Source of the DNA: Allorhodopirellula solitaria
GTDB taxonomy: Bacteria > Planctomycetota > Planctomycetia > Pirellulales > Pirellulaceae
DNA: 64,000 nt
Direction of reading: 5' to 3'
NCBI RefSeq assembly: GCF_007859855.1
Contig: NZ_SJPK01000003.1
Location: forward strand, 654,795 to 718,794
Shown: positions 46,398-56,519 of the stretch, in pieces
Position numbering within the stretch: position 1 is the first letter of the stretch
Layout of the letters: each line of letters begins with the position of its first letter
Program-made: the position numbers and the translations under genes
The notes under the pieces: model-generated
The model's input: only the letters and a program-made list of their open reading frames with translations
Databases searched by the model: none
What the model was told of the DNA's origin: nothing

Positions 46398-47654
46398 ATG
46401 TTCATTGATCGCGTCGAAGTTGAGTTCACCGCAGGCAAAGGCGGCGATGGTTGCACGAGCTTTCGCCGCGAAAAATTCGTCCCGCGTGGCGGCCCCGATG
46501 GGGGCGATGGCGGCAAGGGTGGCAGCATCATCTTTGAAGCTCGGGTGGGGGTGAACTCGCTCGCTGCGTTCGCCAACCGTCGCTTTTTCCGCGCCGACAA
46601 GGGCCGGCACGGCGAAGGCTCGCTGCGACACGGACGCAAAGGTCGTGACATGCGGCTGTTCGTGCCCTGTGGCACGAGTGTGATCGATATCGCCGACGGG
46701 TTTGTGATCAAGGATCTCACAACGCCGGGTGAGCAATTCGTGATTTGCCGTGGCGGCCGTGGTGGTCATGGCAACGCGCGCTTCAAATCATCGACCAACC
46801 AGGTCCCCCGGACGCACACCGTCGGTGCGCCCGGTGAGGAACGGCACGTCGTGCTCGAGTTGAAGTCGATTGCCGATGTGGGATTGATCGGGAAACCCAA
46901 CGCGGGCAAGAGCACGCTGTTGTCGCGAATTTCCAGCGCCCGGCCGGAGATTGCGGAGTATCCCTTCACGACGAAGTTTCCCAACCTCGGAATCGTCGAT
47001 GTCGATCAAGAGCGTTCGTTTGTTACCGCGGATATCCCCGGTTTGATCGAAGGCGCCAGTGACGGGGTGGGGCTCGGCCACGAATTCCTGCGACATGTCG
47101 AGCGAGCCGGCTTGCTCGTTCACCTCGTTGAACCGACACCCGTCGATGGCAGCGACCCGATCGAGAACTATGCTGCGATCCGGGAAGAGCTGCGTCAGTA
47201 CGATGAAAACATGGCCGATCGGGACGAGTTGGTCGTGCTGACTAAGAGCGAACTCGATCCCGATGCCGAGGTGCTCCAAGAGATGCAGCAGCATTTCAAG
47301 GATCATCCCGTCGAACACCAGCGAGACCTGTTTGCGATCAGCGCCGCGGCTGAGATCGGATTGCGAGAACTCGTTGAAGAGATCATGGATCGGGTCACCG
47401 AGCGTCGCCAGGAGATGATGGAGGCGGGTGAGGACGTCAACCCAATTCGCGAAGTCGATGTGCCCACCGAGAGCAAAAAGAAACGGCGGGTACCACCGCA
47501 CAAAGTGGGACCCACCGCCGCCCTCTCCAACGACCATCAAGCTCGAGATGTGCCCGAGATGTGGGGCAAGCAATCGCCGATGGGCCGGACGCTCGCCGAG
47601 CCCGAGGAACAACAGGACGCCACAACACATTCCGATTCGGACCCCCAGCCGTGA
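46398..47654 (+). CDS. obg: GTPase Obg (CgtA)
   Basis: A 418-residue ribosome-associated GTPase. The Gly-rich Obg fold is at the N-terminus ([30 protein letters not shown]), then the G domain: [11 protein letters not shown] (G1), [12 protein letters not shown] (G2), [16 protein letters not shown] (G3). The G4 base-recognition motif reads TKSE instead of NKxD, in VVLTKSELD. After residue ~340 the tail is charged ([13 protein letters not shown]) and no complete OCT domain is evident. Its stop overlaps the coaX start as GTGA. Confidence 0.95.
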   Translation: MFIDRVEVEFTAGKGGDGCTSFRREKFVPRGGPDGGDGGKGGSIIFEARVGVNSLAAFANRRFFRADKGRHGEGSLRHGRKGRDMRLFVPCGTSVIDIADGFVIKDLTTPGEQFVICRGGRGGHGNARFKSSTNQVPRTHTVGAPGEERHVVLELKSIADVGLIGKPNAGKSTLLSRISSARPEIAEYPFTTKFPNLGIVDVDQERSFVTADIPGLIEGASDGVGLGHEFLRHVERAGLLVHLVEPTPVDGSDPIENYAAIREELRQYDENMADRDELVVLTKSELDPDAEVLQEMQQHFKDHPVEHQRDLFAISAAAEIGLRELVEEIMDRVTERRQEMMEAGEDVNPIREVDVPTESKKKRRVPPHKVGPTAALSNDHQARDVPEMWGKQSPMGRTLAEPEEQQDATTHSDSDPQP

Positions 47655-48463
47655 TCATTGGGATCGACGTTGGCAACACGGCGATCAAAATCGCCGTGCA
47701 GGGAGAATCAGACGTTGTTGTCCGGCGCGTATCCGATCACGCCACGATGGACACGATTTTAAAAACGTTGTGGAACTATTCACAAGCAGAAACCGCCGAA
47801 GTGCGCATCGCCAGCGTCAACCGGGCGACGGCAAACGAATTGATTACCCAGACGCGAGCGGTAGCAGGCGACGCTGTACGTTTCCGGCAGATCACCTGGG
47901 ATGACCTCCCCATCGCCATCGCGACCGAACACCCTGAACGGGTCGGTATCGATCGACTTGTAGGCGCGCTGGGGGCCTCGTACGACTACCAGCGACCGCT
48001 CGTGGTCGTCGATGCGGGGACGACGGTGACCGTCGACCTCGTCGATACCGGTGCTGTTTATCGTGGGGGCGCCATCGTTCCCGGGCTGGAGATGCAAACA
48101 GCGGCGCTCGCCGCCGGTACCGATGCCCTCCCGCAAATTAACTGGCAGGGTGCCTGCCAATCCCAGGACCTCCTGTCGCCGCAGAACATTCCCGCTTTGG
48201 ACACCGTCGCCGCCATTCGCTTGGGGATCCTATCAAGTGTCGTTGGCGGGATCCAACGTCTCGTCGAACTCTATGGCAATCCACAGTGTGTCGTCGTCAC
48301 CGGGGGCGATGGAGATTGCGTCGCGGCAGGGCTGCGGAGTTCTGCGAACCCAGACTTCGACGTCGAGCTGCATCCGCACCTCGTCTGCCGCACATTGGCA
48401 AACCTCGATTCGGCAGCGCTCTCGAAGACCCAAGCATCGAGTACCGGATTGCGGCAACGGTAG
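47651..48463 (+). CDS. coaX: type III pantothenate kinase
   Basis: Phosphorylates pantothenate, the first step to coenzyme A. The 270-residue ASKHA-fold protein has [14 protein letters not shown] (phosphate 1), [28 protein letters not shown] (phosphate 2 region), [15 protein letters not shown] and [11 protein letters not shown] 47651 overlaps the obg stop and puts the phosphate-binding motif at residue 3, as in the family. An earlier in-frame ATG lies deep in obg and is rejected. Confidence 0.93.
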   Translation: MIIGIDVGNTAIKIAVQGESDVVVRRVSDHATMDTILKTLWNYSQAETAEVRIASVNRATANELITQTRAVAGDAVRFRQITWDDLPIAIATEHPERVGIDRLVGALGASYDYQRPLVVVDAGTTVTVDLVDTGAVYRGGAIVPGLEMQTAALAAGTDALPQINWQGACQSQDLLSPQNIPALDTVAAIRLGILSSVVGGIQRLVELYGNPQCVVVTGGDGDCVAAGLRSSANPDFDVELHPHLVCRTLANLDSAALSKTQASSTGLRQR

Positions 48464-48563
48464 TGTTCGTGGCGGCGAACTGCCGGTTACCCAGCCGACA
48501 GGGGATCCGAAATGAGACACTCAGCATTCCGCCTGTCCCAGTGGTCTGTCACGACTTATTTCT

Positions 48564-48882
48564 GGCTCATCCGACGGAAGCGTGCGCCCGAGGTTTTCAA
48601 GGCATGGCTCCCGTATCCAAGGATTTATTTGAGGGATGTGATTATCAATGTTAGGCTGGCAATGCCGGGAGAAACGGAGCCGAGCTCTGCAGAGGTGCGG
48701 GCGTGGCAAGGGATATCTCGGTCGCCAGCGTTTCCCTGCAAAAGCGGTACGCCAATGGTGTTGTCGGTCCCTGGCGAGCGTTTGTTCGTCAGGGACGCAT
48801 TTTTGAACGATCATTGGATACGAGAGCCATGCCTCAAAAAAACTTCCGCTGTGCTCTGCGCACGCTTCCGTCAGATGAACCC
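48564..48882 (+). repeat. family A MITE-like element, full copy
   Basis: About 318 bp from GGCTCATCCGACGGAAGCG to GTCAGATGAACC. Flanks CTTATTTCT (left) and CTTATTCT (right) differ by one base, a likely target duplication. Same orientation as the copy at 27732. No gene is supported in 48464-48934. Confidence 0.9.
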
Positions 48883-48934
48883 TTATTCTTAGGGTAGTGG
48901 ACGATCAACCCTAACTTTTAACTGTGACAGACCA

Positions 48935-49600
48935 CTACGCTGAAATCAAAGCCGCTTCGCCCCACAGCGAAGGATCCTCGGCTACCGGAAACTGTTCACT
49001 CAGGGTCAACGATTGATAGCCGAGTTCGCGGTCGGCGACTGCATAGTAGAACCCGATCCGAGGTTGGTCGACGGGATCGAAGCCGGTCATCGCGGCACTT
49101 GGAATCAAGCCGGACATCTCGTACCCATCGTGTTTGGGGGCGGCATGAATCTTCAGCGCGCCGTTGCCAATCGACTTGGGATTTCCTCTGGCACGGTTGA
49201 TCGGTACGAGTTGAGCAACAGGTCGATCGCGTTGGGGACCACCGCCGGCGGGCAGCCACAGGAAACGGTGACAGTGCTGCGTCGCCCGGTGAATATTCGG
49301 GCTATTTCGTGTATCGATCCAAAGGTGCAGCCCGTCGCTCTCGTCGAGACGTGTGTCGCGGCACCATGGCATGGCCCGCTTGCCAGACACCTTGACTGAG
49401 AACCCCATGCCCTCGGTCGACCAAGCGAGGCGCAGGTCGGCGTAGATCGGGCCTCCCGAAAGGGCGGCGAAAGAGGGCAGCCGGCAAGCTTCGGGCAAAG
49501 ACAATCCTCGCGATGTCCACTCCAGATCCTGTTTCAGCAATCGCACCTCGAAGCGAAACAAGATGGTCGGGTCAACGAGTTGTTTTGAATCGAGCGGCAT
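48935..49600 (-). CDS. CBM9-like sugar-binding-fold protein
   Basis: 221 residues without a signal peptide. DADLRLAWSTEGMGFSVKVSG-type strands, DGLHLWIDTRNSPNIHRATQHCHRFLW and the closing GYEMSGLIPSAAMTGFDPVDQPRIGFYYAVADRELG resemble the family 9 carbohydrate-binding (DOMON-like) fold found in planctomycete proteins of unknown role. It stands alone, next to a repeat element, with no enzyme domain. Confidence 0.6.
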   Translation of the reverse strand: MPLDSKQLVDPTILFRFEVRLLKQDLEWTSRGLSLPEACRLPSFAALSGGPIYADLRLAWSTEGMGFSVKVSGKRAMPWCRDTRLDESDGLHLWIDTRNSPNIHRATQHCHRFLWLPAGGGPQRDRPVAQLVPINRARGNPKSIGNGALKIHAAPKHDGYEMSGLIPSAAMTGFDPVDQPRIGFYYAVADRELGYQSLTLSEQFPVAEDPSLWGEAALISA

Positions 49601-50039
49601 GGCGAGTCAATGACCTACTGGGGTGAAGCGCGGCGTTGTGACAGTGTGGTGCGTAACCCAGGGACAATCAAGACGGCCAATAGGCCGACGGCTCCCGTGC
49701 AATCCGTACAAACGGCGAGTTTTAGCAAAAATGCACATTTTCTCTCATCGAATCATATCCCCTCACCTTGAGGGTCGTCGATAACCTGCAATGCCGCGAA
49801 CGATGCCGACCGGACATACAGGTGACTGAACCGGTTTCTCGTCTTCTATCCGGGACATTTTTTCCTCCGCCGCCTCGTGCATCGATCGAATCCCACCTCA
49901 ACATTCCCACCTCCAGCGGGCGCTATTTATTGCTCGCAGGCCTTCGGAGCCCATCGCACTTCATTCTTGTCAATCGTCTTTACCCGAGACGCATACACCA
50001 GCGAAGGACCGCAGGTTTAATTCATATAGGATCTTTCAC
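49601..50039. other. 440-bp intergenic stretch
   Basis: Lies between divergent genes, so promoters for both should be here. A short open frame at 49768-50043 has no recognisable content. AT-richer stretches occur at 49725-49760 and 50010-50040, but I see no box I would defend. Confidence 0.35.
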
Positions 50040-51761
50040 ATGACATCGCAATCATTCCGAAATCTCAAGAAGTTCGCAGTTCGTCTCGCCGCCGCTCGGC
50101 GGGCACGTCTTCGGCGACTACTGTTGGCTTCTTTCGTTGCCGGCAGTTCGCTAGTGGCGAGCGTTTCATCCGCCATGGCGGCCGAGGAGTCACGGGTTCC
50201 TCTAGGCGGTATTTCCATCTTGGTCCACGAGTTTACTCCGGATACCGAGGTGAACCCGTCGCCGACGAATTCGGCTGTCGAGATGGCAGTGGCGACGCCA
50301 CTGAGTCGCACGTCGAGCCAGTTCAATCAGTCCATCGCTGCCGCAGTCGGTTCCTCCGCGGAGAGGATCGGTATTCCGGTCGAGCAGTTTCTCGAGCCCT
50401 ACGCCGTGGTGGGGCGTTCGGCTCTGTCCGCCCCCGAAACCAGTGCCTTCTCGCCGGTCTCAGATCAGTCGGCAGAGCTGGTGACGACATCGGCAGCCGA
50501 TGCTCAGACAGCCGCGACTCAGACAGCGGATGCCGACATCGAAATGGCAGTAGCAAAAGCGGCCCAACAGCTCGCTGACGAGGTCGTTGAACTGAACTGT
50601 TGGTGGGTGGAGTACATCTCTGCCGAAGCCGCGAGTGAATCCGCAGAAGCCACACCTAGCGACGAATTGGTAGTCGCCGTTGAAGCGGACGAGACCGGCT
50701 CCGCCCAGACCGATGAAGTGGTTGGCAATGAACTCGCATCCTGCGTCGGTTCGGCACCGGTGATCGCAACGATCCCCGACGCGTACTTCCCCTATGACAT
50801 CGCTCAGCGAGATCTGGAGATCGAGTATCTGCCCTTGTCGTCGGTGCAGCCGATCCACCCGAAGAACTATGTTTCATTGTCCGAGCCAAGTTCTGAGGAG
50901 GCAAGTTCCGTTGCTCCGCCGGCGTTGGCCACCGCGGCACCCGCTATCGAGATCTCGCCAGATTGCCTGCTCGACGAGCTCATTCACGACGCCTCCGAAC
51001 TCCTGGATCAAAGTCGGGTTCGCGAACTGAGCTTTGCATCTCTCGGCGAATCCGTCGGCAACTGGGTGGCTTCGTCGACCCAACGGTCCGCAGTCGAGGA
51101 ACTTCCGTCATCCATCCAAACGCCTCGGTTGGATCAAGAGCCGATCAGCGAACAGCTCGCTGTCGACACCGATCGCCGTGAACCTGCTCCCGCTGCGGAA
51201 CCGGTTGTTGTCGAGGAAGTGGTTGTCGTCGAGGAAGTGGTCGCCGTTGCGGAGATCGTCACCATGGAGATTGACGGCGAGGTAATCCCCGCACCCGTGG
51301 CCGATGAACGTCCCGATGCACCGGCATTGCAGCAGATTGCTGTCGCCGATTCTGCCGACCAGGATGAACACGCGCCGGCAAACGATCTGTTTGTCCTTCA
51401 AGAAATTGTCTTGATGGAAGTCGCTGATGAGTTGATCCTGTCACCTGTCGAAATCGGGGCTGCCCAGGACGCAGCTGCCACGCAGGTTGCTGAAATCCCA
51501 GCCGACGAAGCCAATGCCGACACGAATGAGCAGGTCGTGGTCAATGAGGTGGAGCATCCAGAGCCGGCAATGACCGCCACCGAGGAACTCAGCTTGTCCG
51601 CTCCCCTGGAGGAACTCTCGCTCATCCAGGTGATCGACTCGATCAGCCAATGGAATGATGGAGCACCGGCGAAGATTTGGTCAGCGACCAATATCGGCCA
51701 ATCGCCAGCGGCATCGATTGCCGAGAGCGTGGATTCGGCCGAAGACAACGTGATCCGTTGA
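50040..51761 (+). CDS. acidic secreted protein, unknown function
   Basis: 573 residues. A long basic N-terminus (RRARLRRLL) leads into a hydrophobic stretch ending SVSSAMAAEE, a likely signal peptidase I site near residue 42. The mature part is strongly acidic and rich in Ala, Glu, Val and Ser, with a VVVEEVVVVEEVVAVAEI run near residue 390 that repeats in part later (VLQEIVLMEVADEL). No domain recognised. It could be a surface or matrix protein. Confidence 0.65.
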   Translation: MTSQSFRNLKKFAVRLAAARRARLRRLLLASFVAGSSLVASVSSAMAAEESRVPLGGISILVHEFTPDTEVNPSPTNSAVEMAVATPLSRTSSQFNQSIAAAVGSSAERIGIPVEQFLEPYAVVGRSALSAPETSAFSPVSDQSAELVTTSAADAQTAATQTADADIEMAVAKAAQQLADEVVELNCWWVEYISAEAASESAEATPSDELVVAVEADETGSAQTDEVVGNELASCVGSAPVIATIPDAYFPYDIAQRDLEIEYLPLSSVQPIHPKNYVSLSEPSSEEASSVAPPALATAAPAIEISPDCLLDELIHDASELLDQSRVRELSFASLGESVGNWVASSTQRSAVEELPSSIQTPRLDQEPISEQLAVDTDRREPAPAAEPVVVEEVVVVEEVVAVAEIVTMEIDGEVIPAPVADERPDAPALQQIAVADSADQDEHAPANDLFVLQEIVLMEVADELILSPVEIGAAQDAAATQVAEIPADEANADTNEQVVVNEVEHPEPAMTATEELSLSAPLEELSLIQVIDSISQWNDGAPAKIWSATNIGQSPAASIAESVDSAEDNVIR

Positions 51762-51837
51762 ATGAGTTAGTTGGGTTTGGCACGCAGCCCGGATACAATC
51801 GGAGGAACTGAAATACCTTCGACCGGGAGACGATGCG

Positions 51838-53109
51838 ATGCGATCGACGCGACTTGCCAAAGGCCCACGATTTTCTTACCCCCCGATGCTTTGCGTCGGG
51901 GGTGTTGTGTGGGCAACTGCCCTGCTCGCGACCACCGGGCTCGCGGTCGAATTCACCGCCCAGGTCATCGATCCCCAGCCGGGCAAAGTGGTCTACGCGG
52001 TGGCCGTTGAAGACATCGACGGCGACGGTGCGGATGACATCATCGCCGTGACGGAGAACCGCGTTTTGTGGTACCAAGCTCCGGATTGGAAACCCCATGT
52101 GATCCTCGATGGCGTGACTCAGTCCGACAACGTTTGCGTGGCGCCGCTGGACATTGACCGTGACGGTCAGATCGATCTGGCGCTCGGGGCCGGGTGGCCG
52201 CAGAGCGGTGGCACCGTCCAGTGGCTTTCGCGGGGCGAGAACGTCAACGCACCATGGCAACTGCACGCCATTACGGCCGAACCATGGACGCACCGGATGC
52301 GCTGGTCCGATGTGCTCGGCAAAGGCGAGCCTCAACTCGTCGTCTCACCGCTCAACGCGACTGTTCGTCCCGACGGAGTCCGCCTGCTGGCATTGGAGAT
52401 ACCCAGCGATCCTCGGACGGATCGCTGGCAACCCACGCTCCTCAATGGCGAACTGAATCGAATGCACAACCACTGGTGTGTCGACCCCGACGCGATTGGC
52501 ATGTCGACGGAAACGGCCCAGGACCGACCGGTGACACTGACCGCTAGCGAAGAGGGAATCTCGGTGGTTGCTCCCGCTGCCGGCTCGGCGAATCGCTACC
52601 GCCGGATCCCATTGCTGGCCGGTGCCCAGGGCGATGAGGCGTCTCAGCGCGGGGCGGGCGAAGTTAAAACGGGACAGCTCGCCGGCGGGACGCGTTTCCT
52701 GGCGACGATCGAACCGATGCATGGCACACACGCGGTCGTCTACCCATTGCCCGATAATCTTTTTGCTGATTTGCCCGACGACTTGTCTGAGCTTGTGCCC
52801 GACGAGAAGCCCGATCGGATCGTGCTGACTGACGACCTGCGCGGTGGGCATGCATTGTGGTGTGCCGATCTCGATCAGGACGGCAGTGACGAGATTGTCG
52901 TCGGCTATCGCGACCCCAATCCTGCGGTTGGCATCCTGGTGTTTGATCATCAGCAGGATGGAACGTGGGCGGAGCAGCGAGTGGGCGATGAGGTCGCATG
53001 CGAGGATCTCATCGTCGCCGATGTTAATGGCGACGGTTGGCTCGATATCATCGCGGGTGGCCGGGCGACTCATAACGTCGTCGTGTACCTCAACCAAGGC
53101 GACGAATAA
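51838..53109 (+). CDS. FG-GAP/VCBS repeat protein, secreted
   Basis: 423 residues with a signal segment (VVWATALLATTGLAVEF) and calcium-binding-type repeats: VEDIDGDGADDIIAV, LDIDRDGQIDLALG, ADLDQDGSDEIVVGY and ADVNGDGWLDIIAGG, i.e. a beta-propeller of FG-GAP blades. Such proteins are exported and often bind ligands or carbohydrates in planctomycetes; the actual role is unknown. ATG 51838 is used; a second ATG in another frame overlaps it. Confidence 0.85.
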   Translation: MRSTRLAKGPRFSYPPMLCVGGVVWATALLATTGLAVEFTAQVIDPQPGKVVYAVAVEDIDGDGADDIIAVTENRVLWYQAPDWKPHVILDGVTQSDNVCVAPLDIDRDGQIDLALGAGWPQSGGTVQWLSRGENVNAPWQLHAITAEPWTHRMRWSDVLGKGEPQLVVSPLNATVRPDGVRLLALEIPSDPRTDRWQPTLLNGELNRMHNHWCVDPDAIGMSTETAQDRPVTLTASEEGISVVAPAAGSANRYRRIPLLAGAQGDEASQRGAGEVKTGQLAGGTRFLATIEPMHGTHAVVYPLPDNLFADLPDDLSELVPDEKPDRIVLTDDLRGGHALWCADLDQDGSDEIVVGYRDPNPAVGILVFDHQQDGTWAEQRVGDEVACEDLIVADVNGDGWLDIIAGGRATHNVVVYLNQGDE

Positions 53110-53155
53110 CGTTCACCCTCTGTCGCAGACATCACCGGTCCCCGCGTCCGATCGT

Positions 53156-55564
53156 CTACTGCTCGCTCACGGTAAGCGACTCCGCCTTCTCGACCAGCTC
53201 GACGAACTCTGCCCGCAGCCCGTGCGGGTCCGGGCCGATCGAGTTTTCAGCGAGCTGACGGACGTCGTCGAATGTCCATGTGCCCACGAAAGAGCTCTCA
53301 CGCAGTAGCATCCCGAAGGCCGCGACGGAGCTCGCGAACCGAAGGTCCCCATCGGCTTGCTCAAACGGAATGGGCGAACCGTCGAGGACGCGCGTCATTA
53401 ACTGGCTTTCAGTTCCCTGCGGCTGCTTGTAACGCAGTTTCAAGGTCAACGTCTCTGTGGACAACGACGCCTCTGCATCGCTGTTTGGCGGAGTTTCCGT
53501 TCCGGGATCGAGGGCCGATTCGGTGGCACCGGCGGCTTGATACTTCAGCGGATCAACGGGCGGAGCAATCGACTCGACCTCCACTCCAACGGGGACCACT
53601 TCGTACAGCGCCGTTACCTGGTGACCGGCACCGATCTCACCTGCGTCTTTCGTGTCGTCATTGAAGTCTTCCTTGGCGAGCAGTCGGTTTTCGTAGCCGA
53701 TCAATCGGAAGGCTGATACAGCGGCGGGATTGAATTCAATCTGAATCTTGACGTCCTTCGCTACCGTCACTAGGGTGCCCGTCAACTGGTCGGCGAGTAC
53801 CTTATGTGCCTCGGCAATCGTATCGACAAAGGCATAATTGCCCTCGGCATCGTTGGATATCTTCTCCATCATGGCATCGTTATGGTTGCCCATGCCGAAG
53901 CCGAGCACGGTCAGGTCAACTCCGGACTTGGCCTGCGTGCGAGCTTCCCGGACGAGTGCATCGGTGCCGGTCATGCCGACGTTGAAGTCCCCATCGCTGC
54001 ATAGAATCACGCGGTTGACGCCGTCCTGGATGAAATTTTCTCGAGCGGTTTCGTAGGCGAGTTGCAAGCCAGCACCGCCATTGGTACTGCCTCCCGATTT
54101 CAACTGCGTCAGGGAACGTAAGATCTTCTGCCGCTCCTCGACTGGGGTCGAATCGAGCACCAAGCCTGATGAGCCTGCGTAGACCACAATCGCAACACGA
54201 TCGTCCACTCGCAGTTGATCGAGCAGTACCTTCATCCCCTCGATCACCAACGGAAGCTTGTTCGGTTGGCTCATCGAGCCACTCGTATCGATCAAGAACA
54301 CCAAGTTGCACTGAGGGCGTTCCTCATCCGTCAGCCGTTGGGCCTGCAAACCCACGCGAACGAGCTGGTGCTGCGGCTTCCAGGGACAGGTCGTCGCGGT
54401 CATCGCAGCAGCAAACGGGGCACCGGCGTCCTCTTGGCCTGCTGACGGGGAGGGATAGTCGTAGGGAAAATAGTTGATCATTTCCTCGATTCGAACCGCG
54501 TCCGGCCGTGGCAACTGGTTGCTCTGCAAGTAGCTGCGGACCTTGGCGTAGCTGGCCGTATCGACATCGATCGAAAGTGTGCTCAGAGGATGCTCGGCGA
54601 CGCGGCGGAATTCGTTGTCCGCCAGCGGTGCGAACTTGTCTCCGGGGGAACCGGGGCCGGTCCCTTGATCGTTCATTTCAACGCTCTTGCCCAGCGACAA
54701 CGTGCGTGGAATGGAACGTGCCATCTGCTGCTTTGCGGGCTCTGGGGCGAGCTCCATGCTGTTGCCTTCAACGATCTCCAAAAGGTCTCCCACTCGTTCC
54801 CCGGCCGCTGGGGACTCCTCGAAGCCCTCCACGCCCGCATCCGAACCCGGCATGGCATAGGACTCCATGTCCGAGTCCACGTTCTTCTTCAGCCTGCGCC
54901 CGCGAGCACGGGAGGATGCCACAGCCGGCGCGGGAGCCGCAGTCGGCGCGGGAGCCGCAGTGCGGGCAGAAGCAGCCGCGGGTGCAAAGTCAGCAGCTGA
55001 GTCTGCAGCGGGCGCAGCCGGTGGCGTCGACATCGGAGCCGAAGCGTCCAGGCGACGTTGTGAGCTCTTCAATCTCGGACGCTGATCCGGAGCCGAGGAT
55101 TGGCCCCTCTGCGACACCGCTTGCTCATGAAGCTCAGCCGTTGGTTCATCGAACGCGGTCGCCGACTCAGCGAGTTCGTCCGCAGCATTGAATGAGCTCG
55201 CGGTACGAATTCTCGGCGACATCCACAGCGGCAGTGCAATCGCGATCATCAAGATGGAGGCTGCGATCGCCCAGACCGCGAGCCGCTTCGACGAGTAGTC
55301 TGAGCTGGATCGTGGGGATGCTTTCGCGGCGACAGCAGCATCCGAGATCACCTCGCGGCGCGCGGCGTCGAGCGTGGCTGTCGGTGCTTCCTGATAGAAT
55401 CCCGCCAACCTTTTGGCAACGGCTTGAGCCTCGGCGACAGCTCTCGCCAATTCAGGCTGCGCCTTCAGCTCAACTTCAAATTGTGCCGCTTCGGTCGGCG
55501 ACAATTCATTCATCACGTACGCCGTGATACGCGGATCGTCCCATGTGTCTTCGGTGGTGGACAT
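53156..55564 (-). CDS. membrane vWA-domain protein with anti-sigma-like N-terminus
   Basis: 802 residues. The first ~60 (DDPRITAYVMNELSPTEAAQFEVELKAQPEL) resemble the cytoplasmic part of planctomycete anti-sigma factors. One transmembrane segment follows near residues 95-115 (WAIAASILMIAIALPLWM), then an Ala/Pro/Ser linker, a von Willebrand N-terminal segment (PLSTLSIDVDTASYAKVRSYL), a vWA domain with an intact metal site (DTSGSMS near residue 425, plus TNGG and SDGD), and a C-terminal region of the DUF3520 kind. It lies 70 bases after an ECF sigma gene on the same strand, so it may hold that sigma factor at the membrane and sense an outside signal; this is inference. Confidence 0.88.
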   Translation of the reverse strand: MSTTEDTWDDPRITAYVMNELSPTEAAQFEVELKAQPELARAVAEAQAVAKRLAGFYQEAPTATLDAARREVISDAAVAAKASPRSSSDYSSKRLAVWAIAASILMIAIALPLWMSPRIRTASSFNAADELAESATAFDEPTAELHEQAVSQRGQSSAPDQRPRLKSSQRRLDASAPMSTPPAAPAADSAADFAPAAASARTAAPAPTAAPAPAVASSRARGRRLKKNVDSDMESYAMPGSDAGVEGFEESPAAGERVGDLLEIVEGNSMELAPEPAKQQMARSIPRTLSLGKSVEMNDQGTGPGSPGDKFAPLADNEFRRVAEHPLSTLSIDVDTASYAKVRSYLQSNQLPRPDAVRIEEMINYFPYDYPSPSAGQEDAGAPFAAAMTATTCPWKPQHQLVRVGLQAQRLTDEERPQCNLVFLIDTSGSMSQPNKLPLVIEGMKVLLDQLRVDDRVAIVVYAGSSGLVLDSTPVEERQKILRSLTQLKSGGSTNGGAGLQLAYETARENFIQDGVNRVILCSDGDFNVGMTGTDALVREARTQAKSGVDLTVLGFGMGNHNDAMMEKISNDAEGNYAFVDTIAEAHKVLADQLTGTLVTVAKDVKIQIEFNPAAVSAFRLIGYENRLLAKEDFNDDTKDAGEIGAGHQVTALYEVVPVGVEVESIAPPVDPLKYQAAGATESALDPGTETPPNSDAEASLSTETLTLKLRYKQPQGTESQLMTRVLDGSPIPFEQADGDLRFASSVAAFGMLLRESSFVGTWTFDDVRQLAENSIGPDPHGLRAEFVELVEKAESLTVSEQ

Positions 55565-55634
55565 TCTAATTACCTCGATGTGTGATTTGTTTTAATGCGG
55601 TAGAGCAGTCATCCGAAGCAAGTTCGGAGACGGC

Positions 55635-56246
55635 TCAGGCCGTGACGAGTTGCTTGCGAAGTGACGCGACGGCTTGGTGCAAATGGAAGCCGACATTCGA
55701 CGTTGTCAGTCCCGTCACGTCCGCGATCTCGCGGTAGCTCAGTCCGGCCTGCATTCGCAGTTGCAGGACCTCGCGTTGTTTTGGCGTCAATCCGCTGATC
55801 GAGTCCGCGACGAGTCGGTGTTCCTCCGTCGCTTGAGCGGCGTCGGCGGGCGTCGGCCCAGGATCACTCACGATGGCTTCGGGCCCCAACTCAGCGGGCT
55901 CGGTCGGGCCTTGCCGCGAGCTAAAACTTTGGGGCGTTTTCTTGCGTTGCATGTCAATCACTCGCGTTCGGCAGACCGTGAACAACCAGGGTGCCAAGCG
56001 GGCCGCGAACTCGCCGAGCGTGGGCGGATCGTCACTGCTAGCGACCTGACGCGCCTTGCGACACAACTGCAGAAACGTCTCCTGCACCGCATCTTGGGCC
56101 GCGATCGGGTCACGCAGCAGTCCGGCGGCATACGCCAACAAACTCCGCTGGTGTTCGTCGACAGCTCGCGCGATCACATCGCTCGGGTCATCGTCGCTCG
56201 CACCAGCGACAGCGCCGGAGTCACCGGAAAGAGATTGGGCCGGCAT
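55635..56246 (-). CDS. ECF-type RNA polymerase sigma factor
   Basis: 203 residues. Region 2 is visible as HQRSLLAYAAGLLRDPIAAQDAVQETFLQLCRKA and PWLFTVCRTRVIDMQRKK; region 4 as LTPKQREVLQLRMQAGLSYREIADVTGLTTSNVGFHLHQAVASLRKQL. Regions 1 and 3 are absent, as in group 4 sigma factors. The vWA protein gene follows and looks like its membrane partner. Confidence 0.92.
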   Translation of the reverse strand: MPAQSLSGDSGAVAGASDDDPSDVIARAVDEHQRSLLAYAAGLLRDPIAAQDAVQETFLQLCRKARQVASSDDPPTLGEFAARLAPWLFTVCRTRVIDMQRKKTPQSFSSRQGPTEPAELGPEAIVSDPGPTPADAAQATEEHRLVADSISGLTPKQREVLQLRMQAGLSYREIADVTGLTTSNVGFHLHQAVASLRKQLVTA

Positions 56247-56519
56247 GGTAGTTCAACTGAAAGATGAGGAAGGATGGGAGCTGATCCGAATACCTCGAGG
56301 CAGTCCGCCGCACCAGTGGCCGGGGTTCCTCGGGCGCTCGGCCCCGGGGTGTCGGTTCAAATCCCAAAACGAGGCAAAACCGCTTCGCCTAAAAGTGACA
56401 ACGTGCTCGCGATCGGATTATTAGTCAAAATTCAAAAAATCGCCGATCGGGCTGCGACCGGCGGCGGTTGCATGCCGGAGTTCATGAGTTGGCAGGGGCT
56501 TCGCGACGATTCCGGGCTG
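56247..56519. other. intergenic stretch upstream of the sigma gene
   Basis: Holds the promoter region of the minus-strand sigma gene and the 3' flank of rex. A GC-rich fold near 56320-56345 (CCGGGG...CCCCGG) precedes a T-loop-like GGTTCAAATCC. I see no cloverleaf and no gene. Confidence 0.4.

Noticed and set aside
48703-48897. Short frames recurring near 14.7, 28.2, 37.1, 43.6 and 48.7 kb (ARDISVASVSLQKRYANG type and its antisense)
   Set aside because: They are translations of the family A repeat. Their repetition reflects DNA copies, and their starts and ends shift between copies. They should not be taken as a protein family.
56340-56395. tRNA- or tRNA-Sec-like segment with GGTTCAAATCC
   Set aside because: The T-stem has only three of five pairs and no acceptor, D or anticodon arms fit around it.
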